A stretch of DNA of 64,000 nt from assembly GCA_947000775.1 (NCBI GenBank), contig CAMQGK010000634.1, positions 23,534,001 to 23,598,000 on the forward strand, given 5' to 3'. The notes beneath the pieces are model-generated. The model was not told the DNA's origin. It worked only from the letters and a program-made list of their open reading frames with translations, and did no database searches. The stretch comes from Pterois miles. Its lineage: Eukaryota; Chordata; Actinopteri; Perciformes; Scorpaenidae. This document shows positions 1 through 13,869 of this stretch, one piece after another. The stretch's first letter is position 1. Every line of letters begins with the position of its first letter. The position numbers and the translations under genes are program-made.

Positions 1-327
1 TTTAAATGCCTGCATGGCCTCGCCCCTCAGTATCTGTCTGACCTCCTTGAACCGTACGCTCCCTCTCGTACCCTCAGGTCGGCAGATCAGCTGCTTTTAG
101 CCACTTCAAGGTCAAAGAGAAAGTTGAAGGTTATCGCGCCTTCTCTGTTGGCGCTGTGGAATCAGTTGTCCCTCTGCATCAGGAAGGCCGACTCGCTTCC
201 TGTTTTTAAATCTGATCTTAAAACACATTTCTTCTCTTTGGCTTTTGCTCAGCTTGAGAGGCTGGTTTTTAGTTGTCTTTTACTGTTCAATTTGTGTACA
301 GCACTTTGGTCAACCACGTTGTTTTAA
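1..327 (+). mobile_element. LINE 3' end: C-terminus of a non-LTR reverse transcriptase
   Basis: Frame 1 is open from the window edge to a TAA at 325-327. It shows the ending typical of L2/CR1-like fish LINE ORF2 proteins: a LHGLAPQYLSDLL block, LRSADQLLL, then LWNQLSLCIRKADSLP and FKSDLKTHFFSLAF. In this family that segment follows the reverse transcriptase palm and has no known catalytic role. The 5' part lies outside the window. The frame is intact over about 108 codons, so the copy is fairly young or only partly decayed. The clade name (L2-like) is inferred from the motif style. Confidence 0.7.
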
Positions 328-886
328 AATGCTTGTTGTACTGTATGAGTTTCCAAGGATGTAGCAATAATAATGCTTTATCTTCAACTCAGCACATGTT
401 TCTCCTCTCTCGTCCTGAGATGCCACTCACCTTTGACCTTTGGCTATACTGATGTCCTCCTATACACGGGGGGAAATTTGTCTCCTGGGCTTTCTACCAG
501 AAAGGGTTCATTTTAACCCAGTCCTTCCTTCCTAAATCTAACCAAGTTGGTTTGTTGCCTAAACCTAAGGAGATTTCTGGCAGAAAGCCCTGAAGCCCTT
601 CTCCTCCATGCAAACACTCGGTTGCTTATGTGGTAGAATGTAGATTAAGTTGCATTAAAGTGTCAGCCACCGTCATGCCCCGTTAGGTAAGACGCTATGG
701 AAACGGCCATTTGTGGTCACTGGGAGTTAGTCATGCATCTGTGTTTAATTTGGTTTGTTGGCACGGTTAAGGACAGAAACATGCCTGGACATGACTACTG
801 CATCCTTTGAGGTTTATCATTTTGGGGATGAGCCGTTACTTATTAGAGAAGAAAACAGACAGACTTTGTCTTTCTTATTTCCACAG
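328..886. other. Non-coding flank after the LINE end
   Basis: This stretch has mixed composition and no recognised gene. A run of AATAATAATG-like sequence near 366-376 may be the LINE tail. No repeat family is recognised in the rest. Confidence 0.4.
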
Positions 887-991
887 ACTCCTGGTCTTTT
901 CATCAGCCAGAAAGACAAAGAATGACCGAGACAAGTAGAAGTAAGACAAGTACAAGAGACCAGCTTCAGCGAGAGACTACACAACTTTTGG
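887..991 (+). other. Candidate isolated exon (105 bp)
   Basis: A pyrimidine-rich tract ending in CCACAG precedes 887, and GTGAGT follows 991, so both splice signals are good. The 105-bp interval is open in one frame and contains an ATG at 922 starting MTETSRSKTSTRDQLQ. I do not recognise the peptide. The 35-codon, frame-neutral length fits an exon, but there is no partner exon nearby because the tandem array begins right after it. It could be a chance match or an exon of a gene extending outside the window. Confidence 0.25.
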
Positions 992-1344
992 GTGAGTAGT
1001 CTTTGTAATTATGTATTTTCACAGTTTTACACATTGACAGTTTTACAACAAACTGCGACTTTCTTGACTTGCAAAATTATTTTAATGACAAACTCCATGT
1101 ATAATTCATGGCACCATTCATAACATACTATAATATGACTCTTAATGGCAAACTGTAATGACTTTTTGTATAACATACAATATTATGATACATTCTGTAC
1201 TTTGATTTTTTTGTAAAATAGCATCCTATACCAAATTTAAATGACATACTATTATTATTTTATTACTTTTATAACACACTATGACTTTTTTATGACATTT
1301 TTTGTAGCATACTATACTATAATTTTTTTTTAATGACGTACTAT

Positions 1345-1660
1345 ACCAGTGGGTCCCAACCTGGGGTCCGGGCCCCTCTTAGGGGAGCACCAAAGATCAC
1401 AGGGGAGGTGCCAGGATTTGTTTGCTCTCAAGTTGTAAAAATTAGAGTCACACATGTATAATAATATATGTATAATAACACTGGATAATTTATGCTAAAT
1501 TTTGTATATAAAACTATTTAAAAAGAGGCAGTTTTGCGATAGCAGGCCACATTGTGTTTGACCACAGTATTTGTGCTCAGTTGCAGACAAAGATTAGGCG
1601 ACACTACTGGATGTATTATTATTTGTAGATTAGATTCCAGTGTGGGCTGCGTAGGATACT
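1345..1660. mobile_element. Non-array insert, hAT-like miniature element remnant
   Basis: The array is interrupted by sequence beginning CAGTGGGTCCCAACCTGGGG, a start typical of fish hAT-type miniature elements, followed by GGGCCCCTCTTAGGGG. A matching right terminus was not found, so it is probably truncated. Array-like sequence resumes near 1,660. Confidence 0.45.
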
Positions 1661-4600
1661 TCCTGTAATATAATACTACTATACTACACTATACCTTTTT
1701 TACACTTTTTTTTGATATTTTATTACTTTTGAAAAACCTTTTTCGACATGCTATGCTATGACTTTAGCTTTTTTTCCGACATGTCCTTTTTACATCTTCA
1801 GCGCTACGCTATAGCTGTGTTTTCAATGTACAATACTATGATTATTTTATCACTTTGTTTGATATACTGTACTTTTTTTTTTAAACATACTATTCAGTGA
1901 GTTTCTACGACTCTTTTCGACATACTACACTATCACTTTCTAATGACGTTTTTTTTTTCAACATACTATACCAGGACTTTTTTGGACATACTTAACTATG
2001 ACTTTTTTCAACATACTATTACTTTTTTTTTTTTTTTTAAACATACTATACAATTGCTATTTCATGACCTTTTTTTTTGACATATACTGCCTTTTTTCAA
2101 CACATTATACCCTGACTGTTTTTATCACTTATTTCGACATACTATACAATGACTTTTTTTTTTTACATAAACTATGACTTTTGTAACACTTTTCATGACT
2201 TTCTATACTACGACTTTTTCCATCATGTTTCATAATGTGCTAGACCGTCATTTTTTATCACTTTTTTTTCACGTACCATACCATAACTTTTTTCAACATA
2301 CTATACAAAGAATTTTGTAATGATTTTTCTTTTGTGGTGTCCAATGCTATGAACTACTATACTATACTTTGACATCTTTTTATCACTTTCTTTTGAAATA
2401 CTATACTATGACTTTTTAAATCACATTTTTGACATACTATACTAGAACTTAGCAGTTTTTTTCAATGACTGACTGTTTTCACTTTGTTTTTTTTCCACAT
2501 ATTGTGATGTGCTTTTTTCACTTTATGCGACATGCTATACGATGACTTTTACGTCACTTTTTTGACATGCTATACTATGACTTTTTATTACTGTTTTCAA
2601 CATTATACTGTGATTTTTTTTCACTTTTTTGACATGCTAAATTAAGAATAAATATATTTTCTTCAGTTTTTTGACATACTGTATTATGACTTTTTATAAT
2701 TTTTTGACATACTATATTATGACTTTTTATCATTTTTGACATACTATATTATGACTTTTTATCTTTTTTTGACATACTATACTATGACTTTGCATTTTTT
2801 CAACATACTATACTATGGCTTTTTATCAGTTTTTTCCAGATGCTATATGATGACTTTTATGACTTTTTTGTCATTTTGACATACCATACTATGACCCTGC
2901 ATTTATTTCAACATACTATACTATGACTTTCTAATCAGTATTTTCAACATGCTATATATGACATAATCATTTTTTTATCACTTTAGTCAACACACTATTC
3001 TATGATTTTTTTTATCACGTTTTTCAACATACTATATTCTGAATGTTTCATCCCTTTTTTCTGCGTACTATACTGTGACTTTTTAATCACTTTTATGACA
3101 TGCTGTACTATAACTTATTTTTTTTTCTATATGACTACTATGATTTGATCAGTTTTTGTGACATAGTATACTATACTATACTATACATACTATAGTATGA
3201 CTTTAACATTTTTTTCAACATAGTATACTATGACTTTTTATCATTTTTTTTCTACGTGCTGTACTAAGATCACTTTTTTGACATACTGTACTATGACTGT
3301 TTGATAAAGCTTTTTGATTTACTTTACTATCTCTTTTATCGACATTCTGTAATACTCCTTTTTTGTCACTTTTTTCAACACCACTATATGAATTTCATTT
3401 TGTCACATTTTTCAACATACCATACTATGATTTTTTTTTGACATACTATATTATGGCTTATTTATCACTTTTTTTTGACATACTATAATGCTCCTTTTTT
3501 ATTACTTTTTTGACATACTGTGTTCTGAATTTTTCGTCCCTTTTTTCTGCATACTATACTGACTAATTACTTTTTCGACATACTATACTATGACTTTTTT
3601 ATCATTTTTTTTCAACGGGCTGTACTGGGACTTTTTTCAACACTATGCTATGACTTTTTTGACATACTATACTTTCAACATGTTTTCAATTTTTGAAATT
3701 CTGTACTAGTACTTTTTTAAATCACGGTTTTCAACATATTATACTAGGACTTTTTTGACATACTACATTATGACTTACCACTTCTTTCAACATGCTAATG
3801 TTCTTTTATGTTATCACTTTATTTGACATACTATATTATGTCTTTTTAACACTTTTTGGACAGACTATACTATGACTTAATCAGTTTTTCGAACATCCTG
3901 TATGATGAATTTTTTTCAACAAACTGGACTATGACTTTTCATCATTTTGTTTGACATGCTGTACTATGACTTTTTTCGACGTACTATACTATGACTTTTT
4001 ATCACTTCTTGACATACTATATTATGACTTTTCCATCAGTTTTCAACACATTGTAATGTTCCTTTTCATCACTGTTTTTGCCATAATATGCTATGACTTA
4101 CATGACATACAATACAATGGCTTATCACTTTTGTGGACATACTGTACTATAACTTTTTGATCACTTTTTTTCAACATACTACACTCGGACTTTTCCATCA
4201 CTGTTTGACATACTATAATGTTCCTTTATATCATTTTTTGCTGTAATATACAATGACTTTTTATCATTTTGACATACTGTACAATGACTTATTATCACTG
4301 TTTTTGACATACTATACTTTGACTATGTTTTACCTTTTGATACTGTACTATGAATTTTTATCACTTTTTTTGACATACTATACTATGATACTATGATATA
4401 TATTTCGAAATAGTATGCCATGACTTTTCCATCACTGTTTTCGATATACGATAATTCATTCTTCATTTTCTATCAGTTTTCACCATACTATACAATGACT
4501 TTTTATGACTTTTTTTTTTTTGACATACTATACTATGACTTTTTTTTTACTTTTTTCGACATACTATACTATAACTTTCTTTTTCACATTATTCAACAAA

Positions 4601-5375
4601 CTATAACTATATTTTTTCCCCTTTTGACATAGTATACTATGAATTTTTTCACTTTTATAATACTAAAATATGACTTTTTTCACTTTTTGACATACTATAC
4701 TTTGACTTTCTTTCACTTTTTTGAAAATTAACGCTATCACTTTATTCGACATTTTTTTGACTTGCTATACTATTACTTTCTAGCACTTTCTTCAACATAC
4801 TATTCTATGACTTTTTCACATTATTCAACATACTATACTGTGACTTTCTTTTTCACGTTTTTTGACGTACTATACTTTGACTTTTTTCACTTTTGTCGAC
4901 ATACTTTACTATAACTTTTTATCACGTTTATCGACATACTATCCTATGACTTTTTTCATGTTTTTCGACATACTATCCTATGACTTTTTAGCACTTTGTT
5001 CGACATACTATACTATGACTTTTTTTCATGTTTTTCAACATACTATACTTTGACTTTTATTCAATTTTTTCGACATACTCTGCTGTGACTTTTTATCACT
5101 TTTTTCGACACACTATACTATGATTTTTTCACTATTTTCGACATTCATTACTATGATTTTATTTTTCCCTTTTTTCAACATGCTATACTATAACTTTTTT
5201 TATCACTTTTCAACATAGAATACTGTTTTTTTTATCATTTTCGACATAGTATACTACGACTTTGTTCACGTTTTTCGACATACTATACTATTACTTTTTT
5301 CCATGTTTTTTTGACATACCATATTATGACTTTCTTTTTCATTTTTTTCGACATACTATACTATGACTTTTTACT

Positions 5376-5668
5376 GGGGGCGGCAGTAGCTCAGTCCGTA
5401 AGGACTTGGGTTAGGATGCAGAGGACCTGGGTTCAAATCCCCCATGGACCAAGACCAACTGGTTGCTGGAGAGGTGCCAGTTTACCTCTTGGGTACTGCC
5501 AAGGTGCCCCTGAGCAAGGCACCAAACCCCCAACTGCTCTGGGCGCTTGTCAGGAGCAGCCCCCTCACTCTGACATCTCTCCATTGAATGTATATGTACT
5601 GTGTGAACAACAGAGTGTAAACTGAATTTCCCACTGTGGGACTAATAAAGGAATATCTTCTTTCTTTC
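5376..5668 (+). mobile_element. tRNA-derived SINE, copy 1 (inside the array)
   Basis: The head starts GGGGCGGCAGTAGCTCAGT and has polymerase III A-box-like (5387-5398, TAGCTCAGTCCG) and B-box (5430-5440, GGTTCAAATCC) sequences. The body has CCCCTGAGCAAGGCACC, and the tail is ACTAATAAAGGAATATC followed by a TTTC microsatellite. It is flanked on both sides by monomers and is nearly identical to the copy at about 60,052. The head resembles a tRNA, but this is a retroposon and not a tRNA gene. The tail resembles tails that SINEs share with partner LINEs. Confidence 0.85.
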
Positions 5669-6587
5669 TTTGCACTTTTATTGACATACTATACTATGCT
5701 TTATTCCTTTTTAACATAGTTCTGTTTTTTAATCATTTTCGACATACTATACTATGACTTTTTTCATTTTTTGACACACTATACTGTGACTTTTTTCACT
5801 TTTCGACATACTATACTATGACTTTTTAGCACTTTTATCGACAATCTATATTATGACTTTTTTCACTTTTTTGACCTGCTATACTATGACTTCTCAGCAC
5901 TTTTTGACATAGTATATTATGTTTTTTTATCATTTTCAACATAGTATACTATGACTTTTTTTCTTGTTTTTGACAGTTTACTGTGACTTTTTTCACTTTT
6001 TTGACATACTATCCTATGACTTTTTTTTTCCACTTTTCGACATACTATACTGACTTTTTCTCATATTTTTGACATACTGTACTATGACTTTTTCACTTTT
6101 TTCAATATACTATACTATGAATTTTTTCACTTTTTTCAGCATAGTATACTATTTTTTTTATCATTTTCGACATAGTCTTCTATGACTTATTATAATTTTT
6201 TTGACATGTATACTATGACTTTTTTGATATACTATGACTGACTTTTAATCACTTTTATCGACATACTATACTGACTTTTTTTCACGTTTTTCGACGTACT
6301 ACACTGACTTTTTTCACTTTTTTCAACATGATTTGACTTTTCGATATGACTTTTTTTTTCACTTTTTCAACATACTATACTATGACTTTCCTCGATATGC
6401 TATGTTATGACTTTCCATTTTTACAACATGCTATAGTGTTCCTTTTTTATCACTATTTGGACAGACTATACTATGACTATTAATTTTTCAACATACTCTA
6501 TGATGATTTTTTTTTTCAACAAACTATACTATGACTTTTTATCTTTTTGTTTGACATCGTATGATGTTTTCATCACTCTCCTCGACA

Positions 6588-7068
6588 TGCTGTTGTTGGG
6601 AGTTGGCACAAAATGGTGGACCCAAAAGCAGAGCAAATTGTCAGAATTTGATTCAAAACTAAAAGAGGTTTATTTATAAATTTAAAAAGTTGAATGAAAT
6701 GTGTAAGGGGTGATTCGCATGAAGATGGTTCTTCAGTTCAGGGTTGGGCAATGGTTGATGTGAAACTGGCTGGAGAAACAAAACAAGCTCCACTGACTCC
6801 TAGTGAAGGGTTTCCAGCGTGGTCTGATAATTGAAGATGGTGGCAGGCGAGAACAGGAGCGGCAATCACTGACGTCGGATGCAGGTTGGTGAGTGGCAGG
6901 AAGGGAATGCAGATGGCAGGCAGGCGGCAGGACTGAGCATAGAAGAAAAAAGGCAAGGTAAGTTCACAGGACTATCTGGCGATGAGGGGAAGGTGAGACC
7001 AGGTATTCATACAGCTGGGTTGAATCATGGTGATTGGTGTGAGCTGTAGCCGCCCCGGCGACAAAACA
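6588..7068. mobile_element. Unclassified ~480-bp interspersed insert in the array
   Basis: Monomers stop at about 6,588 and resume at about 7,069. The intervening sequence has balanced composition and begins TGTTGTTGGGAGTTGGCACA. It includes a GGTGGCAGGCGAGAACAGG segment and ends GCGACAAAACAGGCA. It starts with TG and ends with CA, so a solo LTR is possible, but no coding sequence or clear target duplication was seen. Family unknown. Confidence 0.5.
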
Positions 7069-8445
7069 GGCAATCACTTTTTTCGACGTAGTATACTATG
7101 ACTTTTTATCACTTTTATCGACATATTATACTGTGACATACTTTTTCACTTTTTTCGACATACTATACTATGAGTTTTTATCACTTTTGACATAGTATAC
7201 CATATTTTATCACTTTTTTTGACAGTATACTATGACTTTTTATCACGTTTCGACATACTGTACTATGACTTTCTTTTTCACTTATCTCGACATAACCATG
7301 ATTTTTTTCATTTTTTATCACATACTATACTAGGACTTTTTAATCACTTTTTTTTGACATACTATGACTTTTTGTTCACTTTTTTCCACATACTATACTA
7401 AGACTTTTTATCACTTTTGTCGACATACTATACTGTGACATACTTTTTCACATTTTTTGACATAGTACACTATGACTGTTTTATCACCTTTTCGACATAG
7501 TACACTATGACTTTTTATCACTTTTTTCGACATAGTATACTTTGATTTTTTTATCACTTTTTTCAACATACTTTACTATGACTTTCTTTTTCACGTTTTT
7601 CGACATACTATACTGTGACTTTTTATCACTTTTATCGACATACTATATTAAGACTTATCACTTTTATCGACATACTATACTAAGACTTTTTATCATTTTT
7701 ATCGACATACTATACTAAGACTTTTTATCACTTTTTTCGACATACTATAATATGACTTTTTATCACTTTTATCGACATACTATACTAAGGCTTTTTATCA
7801 CTTTTATCGACATACTATACTGTGACATACTTTTTCATTTTTTTCGACATGCTATACTATGACTTTTTTCACTTTTTTCGACATACTATATTGACTTTTT
7901 CCACTTTTTTCAACATATTATACTTTAACTTTTTTTATCGCTTTTTTATGACTTTTTCACATCTTTGACATACTATACTATGACTATCACTTTTTTCGAC
8001 ATAGTATACTATGACTTTTTTGACTTTTCTCGACATATTATACTAGAATTTTTTCCATTTTTTATGACATACTATACTATGACTTTTTATCACTTTTTTC
8101 GACATAGTATAAGATATTTTACCACTTTTTTCGACATAGTATACTATGACTTTTTATCACGTTTTGACATACTATGACTTTTTGTTAACTTTTTTCGACA
8201 TACTATACTATGACTTTTTTCACTTTTATCAACATAATATACTATGACTTTTTATCACTTTTTTGACATACTATGCTGACTTTATCACTTTTCGACATAC
8301 TATACTGTGACATACTTTTTCACTTTTATCGACATACTATACTATGACATACTTTTATCACTTTTTTCGACATACTATACTATGACTTTTTATCACTTTT
8401 TTCGACATACTATACTATGACTTTTTATCACTTTTTTCGACATAG

Positions 8446-9146
8446 TATAGTAAGTTTACCCACACTGGCGGAATTTATGATTTTTTGGCCATTTTTCAGA
8501 GAATATGAATGATAACACAAAAACTTTTTTTTCCACTCATGGTTAGTGGTTGGGGGAAGCCATTTATTGTCAAACAACTTTTTAAATTATAATTGCACCA
8601 GAAACTTTCCAAATGACCCTGATAAAAAGTTTACATACCCTTTCTTAATACCTTGTATTGCCCCTTTAACATCAATGACAGCTTGAAGTCTCTTGTGGTA
8701 GTTGTGGATGAGGTTCTTTATTTTCTCCAATGGTAAAGCAGCCCATTCTTCTTGGAAAAAAGCCTCCAGTTCCTGTAAATTCTTGGGCTGTGTTGCATGA
8801 ACTGCACATTTGACATCTCCCCAGAGTGGCTCAATGATATTGAGGTCAGGAGACTGAGACGGCCACTCCAGAACCTTCACTTTATTCTGGTGTAACCAAT
8901 GACAGGTGGACTTGGCCTTGTGTTTTGGATTGTTGTCATGTTGGAACGTCCAAGTACGTCCCATGCGCAGCTTCCGGGCTGATGAGTGCAAATTTTCCTC
9001 CAGTATTTTCTGATAACATGCTGCATTCATCTTTTGCCATCAATTTTGACCAAGTTTCCTGCCTTTGTAGCTCTCACATCCCCAAAACATCTGCGCTCCG
9101 CCTCTGTGTTTCACAGTGGGAATGGTGTTCCGTTCATCATAGGTTC
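8446..9146 (-). mobile_element. 5'-truncated Tc1-like transposon, copy 1
   Basis: One Tc1-type terminus, AGTAAGTTTACCCACACTGG, is present at the low-coordinate end. The other end of the element is missing and monomers resume near 9,147. On the minus strand, 8,587-9,030 encodes the C-terminal half of a Tc1 transposase: WTFQHDNNPKHKAK carries the second catalytic Asp and SPDLNIIEPLWGDVK carries the Glu, 34 residues apart (DD34E spacing). The DNA-binding domain and first Asp are absent, so it cannot be active. Confidence 0.85.
8587..9030 (-). pseudogene. Tc1 transposase C-terminal fragment (147 codons), copy 1
   Basis: An open frame of 147 codons begins at MNAACYQKIL and ends LSGSFGKFLVQL. It covers the end of the DDE domain only. 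A full Tc1 transposase is about 340 residues, so more than half is missing at the N-terminus. No promoter or terminal repeat remains upstream. Confidence 0.75.
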
Positions 9147-10479
9147 ATCACTTTTTTCGATATACTATACTATGACAATTTTCACTTTTTTCGACTCTAC
9201 TATGACTTTTGTTCACTTTTTTCCACATAATATACTATGACTTTTTCACTTCTTGACATACTACACTATGATTTTATATCACTTTTGTCGACATACTATG
9301 CTATGACTTTATCACGTTTCAACATACTATACTATGACTTTCTTTTTCACTTTTTTTGACATACTATAGTATGACTTTTTGTCCACTTTTTCCGACATAG
9401 TATACTATGACATTTGTTCACTTTTTTTCCAACATACAATACTATGACTTTTTGTCACTTTTTTCGACATACTATGCTAAGACTTTTTAGCACTTTTATC
9501 GACACACTATACTGTGACATGCTATTTTTTGACATGCTATACTATGACTTTTTTTTATCACTTTTTTCAACATACTATACTAAGACTTTTTAATCACTTT
9601 TCCGGCATACTATACTGTGACTTTTTAATCACATTTTTCGACATACTATATAGACTTTTTTCACTTTTTTTTTCAACATACTTTTTTTATCACTTTTTTT
9701 GACAAGCTATACTATGATTTATCACTTTTTTTGACATACTATACTATGACTTTCTTTTTCACGTTGTTTGACATACTATACTATGACATTTTGTTCACTT
9801 TTTTCGATATCCTATACTGACTTTTTTCCAACATACTATCCTATGACTTTTTAGCACTTTTATCGACATAGTATACGATATTTTACCAATTTTTTCGCCA
9901 TGGTATACTATGACTTTTTATCACGTTTCGACATACTATACTGTGACTTTCTTTTGCACTTATCTCGACATACTATACTATGACTTTTTATCACTTTTTT
10001 CGACATACTATACTGTGACATTTTATTACTTTGATCGACATACTATACTGTCTTTTTGTTCAGTTTTTTCGACATACTATACTATGACTTTTTTTCACTT
10101 TTTTCGACATACTATACTATGACTTTTTGTTCACTTTTTTCGCATACTATACTATGACTTTTTATCACTTTTATCAACATGCTATACTATAACTTTCTTT
10201 TTCACTTTTTTTGACATACTATCCCATGACTTTTTTCACTTTTTTCAACATACTATACTATGACTTTTTATAACTTTTTTCGACATACTATACTATGACT
10301 TTCTTTTTCACGTTGTTTGACATACTATACTATGACTTTCTGTTCACTTTTTTCAACACAGTATACTATGACTTTTTTAAATATATACTATGACATTTGT
10401 TCACTTTTTTTGACATACTATACTATGACTTTTTATCACTTTTTTCGACATACTATACTATGACTTTTTATCACTTTTA

Positions 10480-10690
10480 TTGACATACTATCCTAAGAGT
10501 TTTTATCACCTTTTTCGAAATACTATACAATGAAATATTTTTTCCTTTTTGGATACTATACTATGACTTTTTAGCACTTTTTTCAACATACTATACGATA
10601 TTTTACCACTTTTTTGACATGGTATACTATGACTTTTTATCCTTTTTTACATAGTATACTATGACTTTTTAATCACGTTTCGACATAATA
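10480..10690 (+). repeat. Diverged copy of the array's higher-order block
   Basis: This copy shares the succession CTAAGAG monomer, TTTTTATCACCTTTTTCG spacer, CATACTATACGATATTTTAC variant and CATGGTATACTATGAC variant with the cleaner blocks at 11,278, 12,541 and 14,581, but with more changes. Confidence 0.55.
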
Positions 10691-11277
10691 TATTTGATTT
10701 TTTTTCATTATTGACAATTTCTTATTTTTTTTTTTATGACATCTTCTATGACTTTTTTCGACATACTATACTATAACTTTTTTATCACTTTTTTCGACAT
10801 ACTATACTTATAACTGTTTATTACTTTTATCGACATACTATACTCTGACTTTTTTTCACTTTTTTTGACTTACTATACTATGACTTTTTGTTCACTTTTT
10901 TAGGCATACTATACTATGACTTTTTTTTTTAGTATACACTTTTTATCACGTTTTTCAACATACTATACTATGACTTTTTACCTTTTTTTTTCACTATGAC
11001 TTTTTTTTTTTGACATACTATACTATGACTTTCTGTTCACTTTTTTCCAAAAAGAAAAATATGATTTTTGTTAATTTTTTTGGGAATAAAAATATACTTT
11101 TTTCACTTTTATCAAATTCTAGACTATAACTTTCTTTTTCACTTTTTGTATACTATGACTTTTTTCAACATACTATACTATGACTTTTTATGACATTTTT
11201 TGACGTACTATACTATGACTTTTTTCACTTTTTTCGAAAAAATATAATGACTTTTTATCATTTTTATTGACATACTA

Positions 11278-11615
11278 TACTAAGAGTTTTTATCACCTTT
11301 TTCGACATACTATACCATGACATACTTTTTCCCTTTTTCGGCATACTATACTATGACTTTTTAGTACTTTTTTCGACATACTATACGATATTTTACCACT
11401 TTTTTCGACATGGTATACTATGACTTTTTATCACGTTTCGACACACTCTACAATGTCTTTTTATCACTTTTTTCGACATACTATACTAGACTTTTTATCA
11501 CTTTTTTTGTCATACTATACTGTGACATACTTTTTCATTTTTTTCGACAGAGTATACAATATTTTATCCCTTTTTTCGACATAGTATACTATGACTTTTT
11601 AATCACTTTTCGACA
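11278..11615 (+). repeat. Higher-order repeat block 1 (~9-10 monomers)
   Basis: The ordered variants are CTAAGAG, ACCATGACATAC, TTTTTCGGCATAC, TTAGTAC, ACGATATTTTACC, CATGGTATACTATG, ACACTCTACAATGTC, CTAGAC, CTGTGACATAC and GTATACAATATTTTATCCC. The same order recurs at 12,541-12,870 and 14,581-14,890. Shared private variants mean the block was copied as a unit. Confidence 0.8.
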
Positions 11616-12540
11616 TACTATACTATGACTTTTTATCATTTTTATTGGCATACTATACTATGACTTTTTTCGACATACTATAAGTTTTTATCACCTTTTT
11701 CGACATACTATACCATGACTTACTTTTTCCTTTTTTCGGCATACTATACTCTGACTTTTTAGTTCACTTTTTTCGGCATACTATACTATGACTTTTTTAC
11801 CACTTTTTTCCATATGGTATACTATGATCTTTTTATCACGTTTTTCGACACACTCTACTATGACTTTTTATCACTTTTTTCGACATACTATACTATGACT
11901 TTTTATCCTTTTTTCACGTAGTATATGATATTTTATCACTTTTTTTGAAATGGTATACTTTGCCTTTTTCCCATTTCGACATACTGTACTATGACTTTCT
12001 TTTTCACGTTTGATATTATAGTGTTTTTTTTTTTTTTTGATTTTTTTGGACGTACTATACTATGACTTTTTTTTCACTTTTTTTCGACATACTATACTCT
12101 GACTTTTTTTCACTTTTTTCGGCATACTATACTGTGACTTTTAATCACTTTTATCAACATACTATACTATAACTTCCTTTTTCAGTTTTTGACATCATCT
12201 TGCTTTCTTTTCACTTTTTTCAACATACTATACTGACTTTTTTCACTTTTTTCGACATACTATACTATGACTTTTTAATCACTGTTTTCCACATACTATA
12301 CTATGACTTTTTTTTATCACGTTTTTCGACATACTATACTATGACTTTCTTTTTCACGTTATTTGACATACTATACTATGACTTTCTGTTCACTTTTTTC
12401 GACACAGTATACTATGACTTTTTTTCAACATACTATACTATGACATTTGTTCACTTTTTTCGACATACTATACTATGATCTTTTTATCACTTTTTTCGAC
12501 ATACTATACTATGACTTTTTATCACTTTTATCGACATACT

Positions 12541-12870
12541 ATACTAAGAGTTTTTATCACCTTTTTCGACATATTATACCATGACATACTACTTTTTCCT
12601 TTTTCGGCATACTATACTATGACTTTTTAGCACTTTTTTCGACATACTATACGATATTTTACCACTTTTTTTCGACATGGTATACTATGACTTTTTATCA
12701 CTTGTTTCGACACACTCTACCATGTCTTTTTATCACTTTTTTCGACATACTATACTAGACTTTTTTTCACTTTTTTCGTCATACTGTACTGTGACATACT
12801 TTTTCATTTTTTTCGACAGAGTATACAATACTTTTTTCCTTTTTTTCGACATAGTATACTATGACTTTTT
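12541..12870 (+). repeat. Higher-order repeat block 2
   Basis: It has the same ordered variants as block 1, about 1.26 kb downstream, with small changes such as TTTAGCAC instead of TTTAGTAC and CTACCATGTC instead of CTACAATGTC. Confidence 0.8.
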
Positions 12871-13204
12871 TTTTTTAGGATACTAACTGTGACTTTTAAT
12901 CGACATACTATACTATGACTTTCTTTTTCAGTTTTTTTTCTTATCTCGACATATACTGTGATTTTTTCATTTTTTATGACATACTATACTATGACTTTTT
13001 ATCACTTTTTTCGACATACTATACTCTGACTTTTTTTTCACTTTTTTTGACTTACTATACTATGACTTTTTGTTCACTTTTTTCGGCACACTATACTATG
13101 ACTTTTTTCAACATATTTACTTGACTTTGTTCACTTTTTTATATAGTATACTATGACTTTTTATCACGTTTTTCGACATACTATACTATGACTTTTTAAT
13201 CACT

Positions 13205-13390
13205 TTTTTCGACATACTATCCTATGACTTTTTTTCACTTTTTTCGACATACTATACTATGACTTTTTGTTCACTTTTTTCCACATAGTATACTATGACT
13301 TTTTTCACTTTTATCGACATAATATACTATGACTTTTTACCACTATTTTCGACATACTATACTATGACTTTTGTTCACTTTTTTCGGCAC
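13205..13390 (+). repeat. Second higher-order block type, copy 1
   Basis: This run of monomers includes CATAGTATACTATGAC, CGACATAATATACTATGAC and CCACTATTTTCG. It recurs almost unchanged at about 13,870-14,050. Confidence 0.65.
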
Positions 13391-13869
13391 ACTCTACTAT
13401 GACTTTTTATCACTTTTATCGACATGCTATACTAGACTTTTTATACTTTTTTTGTCATACTATTCTCTGACTTTTTCATTTTTTTTGACAATACAATATC
13501 CCATGACTTTTTTCGACATACTATACTATGACTTTTTATAACATTTTTCGACGTACTATACTATGACTTTCTTTTTCACTTTCTCGCATATACTGTGATT
13601 TTTTCATTTTTTCGACATACTATACGATAACTTTTTGTCACTTTTTTAGGCATACTTTACTTGTGACTTTTAATCACTTTTAACGACATACTATACTCTG
13701 ACTTTCTTTTTCAGTTTTTTGACTTCTTTTATCACTTTTTTTCACTTTTACATACTATACTTGACTTTTTTCACTTTTTCCATATAGTATACTATGGCTT
13801 TTTAATCACTTTTTTCGACATACTATACTATGACTTTCTTTTTCACGTTTTTTAACATATTATACTATG

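Larger units (their letters stand above)
7175..9290 (+). repeat. ~2.1 kb long-range duplicated block, copy 1
   Basis: The monomer variants here appear in the same order and with the same private changes as at about 17,157-19,300, including the embedded truncated Tc1 copy. Examples are the CATAGTATACCATATTTT variant, the run of CTAAGAC monomers and the TTTTTATGACTTTTTCACATC tract. The two copies lie about 10.0 kb apart. This shows a segmental duplication within the array after the Tc1 insertion. Confidence 0.8.

Noticed and set aside
5376..5450. tRNA gene
   Set aside because: The A- and B-boxes are those of a tRNA-derived SINE head. The sequence runs on into the SINE body and tail, recurs at 60,052, and the cloverleaf arms are not complementary enough.
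8925..9240. Plus-strand frames opposite the Tc1 fragment
   Set aside because: They are antisense shadows of the transposase frame that run on into monomer sequence.
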